64,000 nucleotides of DNA from Variovorax dokdonensis. GTDB lineage: Bacteria; Pseudomonadota; Gammaproteobacteria; Burkholderiales; Burkholderiaceae_C. Location: positions 1 through 64,000 of the forward strand of contig NZ_JASZYV010000006.1 in assembly GCF_030316895.1 (NCBI RefSeq), in the 5' to 3' direction. Shown here piece by piece: positions 43,736 through 52,830 of the stretch (its first letter is position 1; every line of letters begins with the position of its first letter). A program made the position numbers and the translations under genes. A model generated the notes under the pieces. It made no database searches. It saw only the letters and a list, made by a program, of their open reading frames with translations, and had not been told where the DNA came from.

Positions 43736-44666
43736 GGAGGGCTTGGGCAAGAGCACGCGCAGCGTCGGCATGCGCGATCAAAGCTTCAGGAATGGCGCGT
43801 CCCATCTTGATGAACTCATGGGTCACGCCGCGATAGATTTCGAGGTCGACCGGCACGCCGGCCAGACGCAGCTTGTCGGCATAGGCGATGCCTTCGTCGA
43901 CCAGAGGATCGATTTCGGCCAGGCCGAACCAGGCCGGCGCGACGCCGTCCACGTCAGGCGCATTGAGCGGTGCGAAGCGCCAGTCGTCACGGTCGGCGCG
44001 GCTCGTCACGTACTGGCCGAAGAAATAGCCGATGAGATCTTGCGACAGCAGCGGCGCATCGGCCAGCGCCTGGTGCGACGGCGTGTCCTGATGCGCCGTG
44101 GTGCCTGGGTAGAACAGCAACTGCAGCGCCAACGGCAGGCCGGCGTCGCGGGCCTGGATGGCGCAGACGGCCGCCAGCGTGCCGCCGGCGCTGTCGCCGC
44201 CCACCGCAATGCGCGACGCATCGAGGCCCCATGCGTGGGCGCCCTCGCGAGCGACGAAGCTCAGCGCGTCCCATGCATCGTTGGCCGCTGTGGGAAAGCG
44301 GTGCTCCGGTGCCAGCCGATAGTCGAGCGAGACCACGGCGCAGCCGGAACGTTCGCTCAGCACGCGGCACAACGTGTCGTGCGTGGCGATGCTGCCCACC
44401 GTGAAACCACCGCCATGAAAGTAGAGCAGCAGCGGCAGGCGTTCGTGCGAGGGCGCATACAGCCGCGCCGGGAGTGCCTGGCCGTCGCGTGCCGCGATGC
44501 GAAGGTCTTGCACGCGTTCGAGCGCCGGCTTGGGAACTTCGAGGACGCCGGAGCCCTTCTCGTAGGCAAGCTTGGCATCGTCCGGGGCGAGGGCATGCAA
44601 AGGCGGGTGGCCGGCGCGCGCCATGCGTGCGACCACATCCGCCATCCGAGGCGTCAAGGGCGGCAT
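43728..44666 (-). CDS. Alpha/beta hydrolase, hormone-sensitive-lipase type esterase
   Basis: A 312-residue esterase of the HSL family. The oxyanion loop is YFHGGGFTVGS, the nucleophile GGDSAGGTLAA, the acid in GLAEIDPLVDEG and the His in YRGVTHEFIKMG; all triad members are present. No signal peptide is seen. The ATG at 44666 lies 6 bp beyond the stop of the upstream lipoprotein gene, so the two are translationally linked. The substrate is probably a short-chain ester. Confidence 0.9.
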   Translation of the reverse strand: MPPLTPRMADVVARMARAGHPPLHALAPDDAKLAYEKGSGVLEVPKPALERVQDLRIAARDGQALPARLYAPSHERLPLLLYFHGGGFTVGSIATHDTLCRVLSERSGCAVVSLDYRLAPEHRFPTAANDAWDALSFVAREGAHAWGLDASRIAVGGDSAGGTLAAVCAIQARDAGLPLALQLLFYPGTTAHQDTPSHQALADAPLLSQDLIGYFFGQYVTSRADRDDWRFAPLNAPDVDGVAPAWFGLAEIDPLVDEGIAYADKLRLAGVPVDLEIYRGVTHEFIKMGRAIPEALIAHADAARALAQALHA

Positions 44667-44671
44667 GGACT

Positions 44672-45577
44672 TCACTTGAAACTCACGCTCACCGGCTGGA
44701 GGTCCGGGACGCCTTCGTAGCTGGCCGTCACCTTCAGGCCGGGCTTGGGCGGCAGGAGGGCTGAAAAGGAGCCGAGGCTGACCAGTTGCCCCGGCCTGAG
44801 CGCCTGCCCTTCCCGCGCAAGCGCCTGCGTGAGCCAGACCACCGCGTTGAGCGGATGGCCGAGCACGTCGCTTCCCTTTCCGCCGCCCAGTTCCTTGCCA
44901 TCGCCATCGCGCAGCACGACCTTCATGTCGGCGAGCTGAGCAAGCATCGCCTGCATCTGTGGTGCTTCGACGGGCACGATCAGGGGTTTGCCCTGTACGC
45001 CCAGGCGCGCGCCGACGTTGATGGCGGTCACGCCGTTGCCATCGAGCTTGGGTGGTGCATCCACCACCAGGTCCGGCAGCTCGATGAATGGAATGATCTG
45101 GTCGATGTTGGCCAGCACCTGCGCGGGCGTGCGGGCCTGGTTGATCTCGGCGCTGCGCACCCGGACCAGCAGGTCGGCCTCGTAAAGCGGACGCGCGCCG
45201 AATGCGGCGCTGACGTTGGCGCCGTCGCGCAGCAGCATGTCGCCATGCAGCGCTCCCCAGACGGGCTGATTGGCGCGGAAGCGCTGCTGCACGGCCGGGT
45301 TGGTCAAGCCCGCCTTGTAGCCCACCCGCATCCCTTCGGTGTTGGCCAGGCGGGCGACCACCTTGGCGCGGGTGCATGCCGCACCCTCCTCACTCAGGCC
45401 GACCGGCGCCGGGAAGGGCTGCCTGGCCTCACGCGCCTGCATCATGGCGTCGACCTGCTTGTCCGACAGGCAACTCGGCGCCTCGTTCACCTGCAGCGCG
45501 GGCGGCGCGATCTGGCAGCCAGCGAGCAGCGCACTTGTACCAAGCGCGACAAGGGCAAGGGTTCGGGGCATGGGCAA
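44672..45577 (-). CDS. Lipoprotein related to 2-keto-4-pentenoate hydratase (FAH-like)
   Basis: A 301-residue protein with a lipoprotein signal (LALVALGTSALLAGC, Cys about residue 21). The mature part follows the MhpD/hydratase family: GMRVGYKAGLTNPAVQQRF, VWGALHGDMLLRDGANV, the metal-ligand Glu region LYEADLLVRV, IPFIELPDLVV and a GHPLNAVVWLTQAL helix. These enzymes normally act in the cytosol on catabolic intermediates, so a lipid-anchored periplasmic form is unusual. It heads the leftward string lipoprotein-esterase-thioesterase/GNAT. Confidence 0.82.
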   Translation of the reverse strand: MPMPRTLALVALGTSALLAGCQIAPPALQVNEAPSCLSDKQVDAMMQAREARQPFPAPVGLSEEGAACTRAKVVARLANTEGMRVGYKAGLTNPAVQQRFRANQPVWGALHGDMLLRDGANVSAAFGARPLYEADLLVRVRSAEINQARTPAQVLANIDQIIPFIELPDLVVDAPPKLDGNGVTAINVGARLGVQGKPLIVPVEAPQMQAMLAQLADMKVVLRDGDGKELGGGKGSDVLGHPLNAVVWLTQALAREGQALRPGQLVSLGSFSALLPPKPGLKVTASYEGVPDLQPVSVSFK

Positions 45578-45632
45578 GGCGGGCTCCTCTTGTTAGATTG
45601 GCGAACCCGAATCCTAAAGCCCCTCGATATCC

Positions 45633-46769
45633 ATGGCTCTCATCCAGTACTTGACCCAGATCCAGTTCGAGTTTGGCGCGGTGCGCCAGCTCAGTGCCGA
45701 ATGTGCGCGGGTGGGCATCAACCGGCCCCTGATCGTGACGGACGCCGGTGTGCGTGCGGCCGGCATCCTGCAAAAGGCGCTGGATGCACTCGGCGACATG
45801 GAAGTTGCCGTGTTCGACCAGACACCCTCCAACCCGACCGAGGCGGCAGTCCGCGCCGCCGTGGCGATCTACCGCGACCAGCGGTGCGATGGCCTGGTGG
45901 CCGTGGGCGGCGGCTCGGCCATCGACTGCGCCAAGGGCGTGGCCATCGCGGCCACGCATGAAGGCCCGCTCAAGACCTACGCCACCATTGAAGGCGGCTC
46001 GCCCAAGATCACCGACAAGGTGGCGCCGCTGATCGCGGTCCCCACCACCAGCGGCACCGGCAGCGAAGTGGCGCGCGGCGCCATCATCATCGTGGACGAC
46101 CACCGCAAGCTGGGCTTTCACAGCTGGTTCCTGATGCCCAAGGCCGCCATCTGCGACCCCGAACTCACGCTGGGCCTGCCGCCGCGCCTGACGGCCGCCA
46201 CCGGCATGGACGCCATCGCCCATTGCATGGAGACCTTCATGTCGGCGGCCTTCAACCCACCGGCCGACGGCATCGGGCTCGATGGCCTGGAACGCGCCTG
46301 GAGCCACATCGAGCGCGCCACCAAGGACGGCAGCGACCGCGAGGCGCGACTCAACCTGATGAGCGCCTCGATGCAAGGCGCCATGGCTTTCCAGAAGGGC
46401 CTGGGCTGCGTGCATTCGCTCAGCCACAGCCTCGGTGGCGTCGACCCGCGCCTGCACCACGGCACGCTCAACGCCCTCTTCCTGCCCGCCGTGATCGCCT
46501 TCAACGGCGAAGCCGAGTCGGTGCGCAAGGAACAGCGCCTGCAGCGCATGGCGCAGGCCATGCATCTGGACTCAGCCGCCGATCTGGGACCGGCCATCCG
46601 GGACATGAACCAGCGGCTGGGCCTGCCGAGCGGCTTGGCGGAAGTGGGCGTCACGCCCGATGTGTTCGACCGCGTCATCGACGGTGCCATGGCGGACCAC
46701 TGCCACAAGACCAACCCGCGCCTGGCAAGCCGCGAGGACTACCTGCAGATGCTCGAAGCATCGATGTAG
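45633..46769 (+). CDS. Iron-containing alcohol dehydrogenase
   Basis: A 378-residue group III (Fe-ADH) enzyme. NAD(P) binding is in VAVGGGSAIDCAKGVAI and PTTSGTGSEV. The metal ligands are Asp and His of TGMDAIAHCME, His of CVHSLSHSLGG and His of RLHHGTLNA. It interconverts an alcohol and an aldehyde or ketone. It stands 24 bp upstream of the nitrile hydratase genes on the same strand, suggesting co-expression; the physiological substrate is unknown. Confidence 0.92.
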   Translation: MALIQYLTQIQFEFGAVRQLSAECARVGINRPLIVTDAGVRAAGILQKALDALGDMEVAVFDQTPSNPTEAAVRAAVAIYRDQRCDGLVAVGGGSAIDCAKGVAIAATHEGPLKTYATIEGGSPKITDKVAPLIAVPTTSGTGSEVARGAIIIVDDHRKLGFHSWFLMPKAAICDPELTLGLPPRLTAATGMDAIAHCMETFMSAAFNPPADGIGLDGLERAWSHIERATKDGSDREARLNLMSASMQGAMAFQKGLGCVHSLSHSLGGVDPRLHHGTLNALFLPAVIAFNGEAESVRKEQRLQRMAQAMHLDSAADLGPAIRDMNQRLGLPSGLAEVGVTPDVFDRVIDGAMADHCHKTNPRLASREDYLQMLEASM

Positions 46770-46793
46770 CCGCGCCGCGCCAGAAGGACATCC

Positions 46794-47450
46794 ATGGCAC
46801 ACGATCACCCCGGCGGACACGACCACCATCACCATGAGCACGAGCACGAGCACGACCACAGCGAGATCGGCGAGATGGACCTGCGCGTGCGGGCACTCGA
46901 GTCCGTGCTCACCGAAAAGGGCTACATCGATCCGGCGGCGCTCGATGTCCTGATCGATACCTACCAGACCAAGGTCGGGCCGCGCAATGGCGCGCGGGTG
47001 GTCGCGAAGTCGTGGGTCGACGAGGCGTTCCGCGACTGGCTCCTGCGCGACGCCACGGCCGCGATCGCATCGCTGGGCTATTCAGGCCGCCAGGGCGAAC
47101 ACATGGTGGCCGTGGCCAACACCGACGCGCAGCACAACATGGTGGTGTGCACGCTGTGCAGTTGCTACCCGTGGTCGGTGCTGGGTTTGCCGCCCACCTG
47201 GTACAAGAGCGCCCCCTATCGATCGCGCGCCGTCAAGGACCCTCGCGGCGTGCTTCAGGAATTTGGCGTGACGCTGCCGGAGTCGACCGCAATCCGGGTT
47301 TGGGACTCCACCGCCGAAGTACGCTACCTCGTCATTCCGCAGCGCCCGGCCGGCACCGAGCACCTGACCGAAGCCCAACTGGCCGATCTGGTCACTCGCG
47401 ATTCGATGATCGGCACCGGTCTGGCGCGTGCGCCGGGTTCGCGCGCATGA
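46794..47450 (+). CDS. nthA: Nitrile hydratase alpha subunit, cobalt type, His-rich N-terminus
   Basis: A 218-residue catalytic subunit that hydrates nitriles to amides. The metal claw is [11 protein letters not shown]; Thr between the Cys residues marks the cobalt type, Ser the iron type. [19 protein letters not shown] is standard. The first 24 residues are an odd His/Glu/Asp tract ([17 protein letters not shown]) that could hold or deliver metal. AGAAGGA precedes the ATG. It overlaps the beta gene by ATGA; the alpha-beta-accessory order matches many proteobacterial clusters. Confidence 0.95.
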   Translation: MAHDHPGGHDHHHHEHEHEHDHSEIGEMDLRVRALESVLTEKGYIDPAALDVLIDTYQTKVGPRNGARVVAKSWVDEAFRDWLLRDATAAIASLGYSGRQGEHMVAVANTDAQHNMVVCTLCSCYPWSVLGLPPTWYKSAPYRSRAVKDPRGVLQEFGVTLPESTAIRVWDSTAEVRYLVIPQRPAGTEHLTEAQLADLVTRDSMIGTGLARAPGSRA

Positions 47451-48106
47451 GCTACGTCACCCATGCCGACCTGGGGGGGCGGAACATCACTGGCGCCATC
47501 GTGGCCGAGCCCGAAGGCGAACTGTTCCATGCCGAGTGGGAGGCCCGCGCCCTCGCCCTGACACTGGCCATGGGCGGCACCGGCTCGTGGAACATCGACG
47601 CAAGCCGAAGCGCCCGCGAGACGCTGCCCGACTACCTGCAACTGAGCTACTACCAGATCTGGCTGGCCGCGCTGGAGAAACTGATGATCGAGCGCCACCA
47701 GGTCAGCGCTGCCGAATTGCAGGCAGGCCGCATGCTCGAGCCGGCCGCCCCGATCCAGCGCGTGCTGCGGGCGCAGGACGTTCCCGCTGCGCTGGCCAAG
47801 GGCTCGCCCACGGCCCGCGAGCTCGCGACCGCGCCTCGCTTCAAGGCGGGCGATGTGGTGCGCTGCGCCAATGGGCCATTCGACCACCATTGCCGCCTGC
47901 CGGCTTATGTCCGCGGCAAGGTCGGCCTGGTCGAGCACCTGCATGGCGGCCATGTGTTCGCCGATGCCAACGCCCAAGGCCTGGGCGAGCAGCCGCAACA
48001 CCTCTACACCGTGGTCTTCGAGGGACGCGAGTTGTGGGGCGCCGATGCCGCGGCCGATTTGCGCATTTCCGTAGACGCCTGGGAAAGCTACCTGGAGGCG
48101 GCATGA
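47447..48106 (+). CDS. nthB: Nitrile hydratase beta subunit
   Basis: A 219-residue structural subunit. The N-terminal helical part ([47 protein letters not shown]) and the C-terminal SH3-like barrel ([40 protein letters not shown], then [15 protein letters not shown] in pieces) are intact. It pairs with the alpha subunit. Start and stop overlap both neighbours, indicating coupled translation of the three genes. Confidence 0.95.
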   Translation: MSYVTHADLGGRNITGAIVAEPEGELFHAEWEARALALTLAMGGTGSWNIDASRSARETLPDYLQLSYYQIWLAALEKLMIERHQVSAAELQAGRMLEPAAPIQRVLRAQDVPAALAKGSPTARELATAPRFKAGDVVRCANGPFDHHCRLPAYVRGKVGLVEHLHGGHVFADANAQGLGEQPQHLYTVVFEGRELWGADAAADLRISVDAWESYLEAA

Positions 48107-48468
48107 ATCGCGCACCCCAAATCGATGTCGCCCTGCGCCGCGCCGACGACGAAACCGTGTTCCGTGAGCCCTGGGAGGCCCATGCCTTCGCGATCACCGT
48201 CAAGCTGCATGAGCGCGGGCTGTTCACATGGGCGGAGTGGGCGGACGCCCTGAGCCAGCAGATCCGTGCCGACGATGCATCCGGCCATTCGGACACCGGC
48301 GAGCACTACTACCACCACTGGCTGGCGGCCCTCGAGTCGCTGGTCGCCGCGAAGGGTGCAGCCAGCGGGCCCGAACTCGCCAGCTATCGGCAGGCCTGGC
48401 ATCGGGCGGCGGACCGCACGCCGCACGGTCAACCCATCGAGCTGACGCCGACCGACTTTCCGGCCTGA
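48103..48468 (+). CDS. Nitrile hydratase accessory (activator) protein
   Basis: A 121-residue protein resembling the N-terminal half of the beta subunit (FREPWEAHAFAITVKLHERGLFTWAEWADAL, then HYYHHWLAALESLV), the usual form of the P14K/NhlE type activator that inserts cobalt and matures the alpha-subunit cysteines. The ATG overlaps the nthB stop. No amidase and no cobalt transporter gene follows; the next gene is convergent. Confidence 0.88.
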   Translation: MNRAPQIDVALRRADDETVFREPWEAHAFAITVKLHERGLFTWAEWADALSQQIRADDASGHSDTGEHYYHHWLAALESLVAAKGAASGPELASYRQAWHRAADRTPHGQPIELTPTDFPA

Positions 48469-48517
48469 CCCGTTCACAGGTGCCCGCGCCGAACCGCGAG
48501 CCACACGCGAGCGATGG

Positions 48518-49588
48518 CTAAAGCGGCCGCAGCCGGCTCGGATCAGGACGGCGCAGCCACTCGCTCCATTCGTCCGCCAGTTGCTGGGCAGCGCTCGCGG
48601 CACTGCGCCACACGGCGCTGCGCGCTGCCGCATCGTTGCCATAGCGGACGAAGTCGTTGCGATCGGGCAGCTTGCCGTTGGGCAACGACGCGACCCATTC
48701 CGCGTCGGGTGCCAGCACCACCATCCGATCCAACCAGGGCGTGGCCGCGTGGCGCCACTTCAAACCCTTGTCGAGCCAGCCGGGCACCACGGACTGCTGG
48801 AAGTGCGGGTAGAGCACGATCCCGTCGGCGTTGGCGTACTGCAGGTGCAGGTGGTAGTCGGTGATCCCGCCGTCCCAATAGGCGCCGGGAGGAGCGCCGG
48901 GAATGTCATGCACCGCGGCCAGCATGAACGGAATGGAACACGAAGCCTGCAGGGCCGGCTCGAAGTTCGCCTCGCTCAAATCGACACGGCGCGTTCTGAA
49001 ATCTTGCGTTCCGAACGGCAGCTCCGCCCCGGGCGCCGAGAACACCACGCGCTCCAGCCAGGCGCCCAGGCTTTTGCGGCGCACGCTGTTGGCGACGAAG
49101 GCGCCCAGGTAGCCCACCGGGGTGCGCGCCTTGCCTTCGCGACCGAGGATGTGCCGCCCGCGGGCGGTGATGACGTGCAGCCGGTAGCGGGGATGGTGAA
49201 GCACCTCCCGCGCGCGCCCACCGTAGAACGAACGCAGGCCGGCACCGAACTGATCGCTGACCTGCCGCGCCGTCAGGCGCTTCTGCCCCGGCGGCACCTC
49301 GAAGTGCTGAGCGATGTAGCCATCCTCGAAATCCTGGAAGGCCCGCACGCTGTCGTTCAGGCAGGCATTGGCCAACCGCCATGCGCCGATCGAAGCCCCC
49401 ACCAGGTCGACCGGCTGGTCGGACTGCGGCAGCCACTCGCCGAAAAGAAAGCGATCGATCGGCCCAAGGATGAGCCCCTTCGGCCCACCGGCCGCGCCCG
49501 GGATGACGCGCACGTCGGCCGGACGCAGTCCGTGCTGCTCGATATGGGCACGCGCCAGTGGACCGGCATGGATGCGCAGGGCTTTCAT
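48518..49588 (-). CDS. Patatin-like phospholipase family protein
   Basis: A 356-residue acyl hydrolase of the patatin fold. The nucleophile elbow is LVGASIGAWR (Gly-x-Ser-x-Gly), the oxyanion glycines are in IPGAAGGPKGLILG and the catalytic Asp is in YWDGGITDYH (the DG(A/G) dyad). There is no signal peptide, so it acts on cytosolic or membrane lipids. It faces the nitrile hydratase cluster and lies 20 bp upstream of tex on the same strand? No: tex ends at 49609, just before this gene begins, so both could share a leftward transcript. Confidence 0.9.
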   Translation of the reverse strand: MKALRIHAGPLARAHIEQHGLRPADVRVIPGAAGGPKGLILGPIDRFLFGEWLPQSDQPVDLVGASIGAWRLANACLNDSVRAFQDFEDGYIAQHFEVPPGQKRLTARQVSDQFGAGLRSFYGGRAREVLHHPRYRLHVITARGRHILGREGKARTPVGYLGAFVANSVRRKSLGAWLERVVFSAPGAELPFGTQDFRTRRVDLSEANFEPALQASCSIPFMLAAVHDIPGAPPGAYWDGGITDYHLHLQYANADGIVLYPHFQQSVVPGWLDKGLKWRHAATPWLDRMVVLAPDAEWVASLPNGKLPDRNDFVRYGNDAAARSAVWRSAASAAQQLADEWSEWLRRPDPSRLRPL

Positions 49589-49608
49589 GCGAGCCAGTCT
49601 GGCGCTGT

Positions 49609-51984
49609 CTACTTGCGCAGACCTTGCAGCTTGGCGAACGCGCTGGCCATCTGGCTGCCGGCTTGCGGCGCGTTGCTGTCCCGCATGCGGCGCTGGTCGC
49701 CACGTCCTGCCGATTCGAAGCGGTTGTCGCGCGGGCCGTCGCGGCGGGCCGGGGCGGCATCGAGCTTCATTGTCAGGCTGATGCGCTTGCGCGGCACGTC
49801 CACTTCGAGCACCTTGACCTTGACGATGTCGCCGGTCTTGACGACTTCGCGCGCGTCGTTGACGAACTTGTTCGACAGCTGGCTCACGTGAACCAGGCCG
49901 TCCTGATGGACGCCCAGGTCGACGAAGGCGCCGAACTGCGCCACGTTGCTCACGGTGCCTTCGAGCACCATGCCTTCCTTGAGGTCGACGATGTCTTCGA
50001 CACCGTCGTTGAAGCGCGCGACCTTGAAGTCGGGGCGTGGGTCGCGACCGGGCTTCTCCAGTTCACCCAGGATGTCCTTGACGGTGATCACGCCGAACTT
50101 CTCGTTGGCGAAGAGTTCGGGCCGCAGCGTCTTGAGCATGTCGGCGCGGCCCATCAGGTCGGCCACCGCCTTGCCGGTCTTGGCCATGATCTGCTCGACC
50201 ACCGGATAGGTCTCGGGGTGGACGCCGGTCACGTCGAGCGGATTGGTGCCGCCGCGCACGCGCAGGAAGCCCGCGCTCTGCTCGAAGGTCTTGGCGCCGA
50301 AGCCGCTCACTTCCAGCAGTTGCTGACGGCTGCCGAAGGCGCCGTTGGACTCGCGCCACCGCACCACGGCCTTGGCCACGCTGGGCGAAAGGCCCGACAC
50401 GCGCGACAGCAGCGGCACGCTGGCGGTGTTCAGGTCCACGCCGACCGCGTTCACGCAATCCTCGACGACGGCGCTCAGGGTGCGCGCGAGTTCGCTCTGG
50501 TTCACATCGTGCTGGTACTGGCCCACGCCGATGCTCTTGGGGTCGATCTTGACCAGTTCGGCCAATGGGTCCTGGAGGCGGCGCGCAATGCTCGCGGCGC
50601 CACGCAGACTGACATCCACATCGGGCATTTCAAGCGACGCGAACTCGCTGGCCGAATAGACCGAGGCGCCCGCCTCGCTCACGACCACCTTCTCGACCGC
50701 GGGTGCCGGTGCGCCGGCCTGCGCTGCCATCTTGGCCAGCAGCTTGATGAGGTCGGCGGCCAGCTTGTCGGTCTCGCGGCTGGCGGTACCGTTGCCAATG
50801 GCGATCAGGTTCACGCCATGCTTGGCGCACAGCTTGCCCAGCGTGTGCAGGGAGCCTTCCCAATCCTTGCGCGGCTCATGCGGATAGACGGTTGAGGTGT
50901 CGACCAACTTGCCCGTGGCGTCGACCACTGCCACCTTGACGCCGGTGCGGATGCCGGGGTCCAGGCCCATCACCACGCGCGGGCCGGCCGGCGCCGCGAG
51001 CAGCAGGTCGCGCAGGTTGTCCGCGAACACCTTGATCGCGACTTTCTCGGCGTCCTCGCGCAGGCGGCTGAAAAGATCGCGCTCCGACGACAGGCTGAGC
51101 TTGACGCGCCAGGTCCAGGCCACGCACTTGCGCAGCAGGTCGTCCGCAGGACGTCCGGCATGGCTCCAGCCGAGGTGAAGCGCGATCTTGCCTTCGGCCA
51201 GGCTCGGCTTGCCGGGCTCGGGCTCGACCGGCAGCGCCAGCCTGGCGTCCAGGATTTCCAGCGCGCGTCCGCGAAAGACAGCCAGGGCCCGGTGCGAGGG
51301 CACACGGTTGATCGGCTCGTCGTAGTCGAAATAGTCGCGGAACTTGGCGACGTCCGGGTTGTTTTCGTCCTTGCCGCTGGCCAGGCTGGACTTGAGCAGG
51401 CCCTCGGCCCATAGCCATTCGCGCAAGGACTGCACGAGCGCGGCGTCTTCGGCCCAACGCTCGGAAAGAATGTCGCGCACGCCGTCGAGCACGGCTGGCA
51501 CCGTGGAGAAATCCGGGCCCGGCTTGCCGTCGTCCAGGGTCTGCGGCGGGCTCAGGTAGGCCTGGGCTTCCTTGGCGGGATCGAGCGTGGGGTCGGCCAG
51601 CAGGCGGTCGGCCAGCGGCTCGATGCCGGCCTCGCGGGCAATCTGCCCCTTGGTGCGGCGCTTCTGCTTGAAGGGCAGGTAGATGTCTTCGAGTTCCTGC
51701 TTGGTCGGCGCGGCGGCGATGGCGGCGCGCAATGCGTCCGTCAGCTTGCCCTGCTCGTCGATGCTCTTGAGCACGGCGACTCGGCGGTCTTCCAGCTCGC
51801 GCAGGTACGACAGGCGCACTTCCAGTTCGCGCAGTTGCGCATCGTCGAGTCCGCCCGTGACTTCCTTGCGATAGCGGGCGATGAAGGGAACCGTGGAGCC
51901 GCCGTCGAGCAGTTCGACGGCCGCTTTCACCTGGGCCTCGCCGACTTTCAGCTCGTCGGCGATCTGGCGAATGATCTTCTGCAT
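49609..51984 (-). CDS. tex: Tex family RNA-binding transcription accessory protein
   Basis: A 791-residue Tex protein. The N-terminal helical domain starts MQKIIRQIADELKV with VPFIARYRKEVTGGLDD, followed by the YqgF-like domain (VMGLDPGIRTGVKVAVVD), helix-hairpin-helix region (NTASVPLLSRVSGLSPSVAKA) and a C-terminal S1 domain (GMVLEGTVSNVAQFGAFVDLG). The basic tail RRDGPRDNRFESAGRGD is typical. It modulates transcription and RNA turnover. ATG 51984 is the conserved start. Confidence 0.96.
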   Translation of the reverse strand: MQKIIRQIADELKVGEAQVKAAVELLDGGSTVPFIARYRKEVTGGLDDAQLRELEVRLSYLRELEDRRVAVLKSIDEQGKLTDALRAAIAAAPTKQELEDIYLPFKQKRRTKGQIAREAGIEPLADRLLADPTLDPAKEAQAYLSPPQTLDDGKPGPDFSTVPAVLDGVRDILSERWAEDAALVQSLREWLWAEGLLKSSLASGKDENNPDVAKFRDYFDYDEPINRVPSHRALAVFRGRALEILDARLALPVEPEPGKPSLAEGKIALHLGWSHAGRPADDLLRKCVAWTWRVKLSLSSERDLFSRLREDAEKVAIKVFADNLRDLLLAAPAGPRVVMGLDPGIRTGVKVAVVDATGKLVDTSTVYPHEPRKDWEGSLHTLGKLCAKHGVNLIAIGNGTASRETDKLAADLIKLLAKMAAQAGAPAPAVEKVVVSEAGASVYSASEFASLEMPDVDVSLRGAASIARRLQDPLAELVKIDPKSIGVGQYQHDVNQSELARTLSAVVEDCVNAVGVDLNTASVPLLSRVSGLSPSVAKAVVRWRESNGAFGSRQQLLEVSGFGAKTFEQSAGFLRVRGGTNPLDVTGVHPETYPVVEQIMAKTGKAVADLMGRADMLKTLRPELFANEKFGVITVKDILGELEKPGRDPRPDFKVARFNDGVEDIVDLKEGMVLEGTVSNVAQFGAFVDLGVHQDGLVHVSQLSNKFVNDAREVVKTGDIVKVKVLEVDVPRKRISLTMKLDAAPARRDGPRDNRFESAGRGDQRRMRDSNAPQAGSQMASAFAKLQGLRK

Positions 51985-52183
51985 GAAATCCTGAACGCGA
52001 AGCCCCGGCGGCGACAAAGTATTCGGGCGCCAGCCGGCAAAGCCGCAAAGTTTGCCACACGCTGCCAAGGCGATCGCTACAGACCGGTCCCGGCGCCCAA
52101 GCGAACTCCCGACTTGACGCCGCCCCTTCCCTGCCCGTCAATCGGGGGTAAAAATGCCGACCGACGCGAGCAGGGTGAGGGGC

Positions 52184-52214
52184 TTGCAAAGCTTTAATTA
52201 AATCAGGGTAAAAT
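52184..52214 (+). promoter_or_regulatory. Candidate sigma-70 promoter for the DUF2239 gene
   Basis: TTGCAA (52184-52189) and TAAAAT (52209-52214) are separated by 19 bp with an AT-rich TTAATTAAAT between them, 22 bp before the ATG at 52237. The spacing is long. A related string GGGTAAAAAT occurs 60 bp upstream, and may be a second -10. Confidence 0.45.
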
Positions 52215-52236
52215 CACCATCTTCTGGAGAAGATCC

Positions 52237-52830
52237 ATGTCGACGGAACCCGCACAAGAAACAGAGCTTGCCGATCCTGCCGTTCGCCAGTTGAGCGCGT
52301 TCGCCGGTTTGTCACGTGTCGATGCCGGGCCCGAACCCGAACTCATCGCACGCCTGCGCGCCGCGCCGCCCGAACCCGACGTGCTGCTTCGGATCTTCGA
52401 CGACGCCACCGGCGAGCGTCTTGAACTCGATCTGCGTCCCGAAGGCGGGGCCACCGCCCTGCCCCCACCCGCTCCGGCGCCGCGTTCGGTCGGCCGGCCG
52501 CGGCTGGGCGTGGTTGCGCGCGAAGTGACGCTGTTGCCGCGCCATTGGGAGTGGCTGAACCGCCAGCCCGGCGGGGCCTCCGCGGCATTGCGCCGGCTGG
52601 TCGACGAGGCGCGCCAGGTGCACCGCGAACGCGATGCCCAGCGCGCCGCCCAGGAAACCACCTACCGTGTGATGAAGGAAATGGCCGGCGACCTGCCAGG
52701 CTTCGAAGAAGCGTCGAGGGCGCTCTTTGCCGGCGAGGCCGAGCGGTTCGATCGTCTGGTCGAAGCGTGGCCCGATGACCTCAAGGCCTACCTGCGACGG
52801 CTCGCGCTGGGCGCGTGGACGTCGCAGTGA
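52237..52830 (+). CDS. DUF2239 family protein
   Basis: A 197-residue cytosolic protein. The DUF2239 hallmark is GRPRLGVVAREVTLLPRHWEWL and QPGGASAALRRLVDEAR, followed by helices ending AYLRRLALGAW. The central segment looks like a ribbon-helix DNA-binding-like motif, but no function is established. TGGAGAAG lies before ATG 52237. Its TGA overlaps the GTG of the MATE gene, so the two are linked. Confidence 0.88.
   Translation: MSTEPAQETELADPAVRQLSAFAGLSRVDAGPEPELIARLRAAPPEPDVLLRIFDDATGERLELDLRPEGGATALPPPAPAPRSVGRPRLGVVAREVTLLPRHWEWLNRQPGGASAALRRLVDEARQVHRERDAQRAAQETTYRVMKEMAGDLPGFEEASRALFAGEAERFDRLVEAWPDDLKAYLRRLALGAWTSQ

Noticed and set aside
51985-52236. Possible small gene between tex and the DUF2239 gene
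   Set aside because: No frame has a start with ribosome site; the stretch holds the divergent promoter only.
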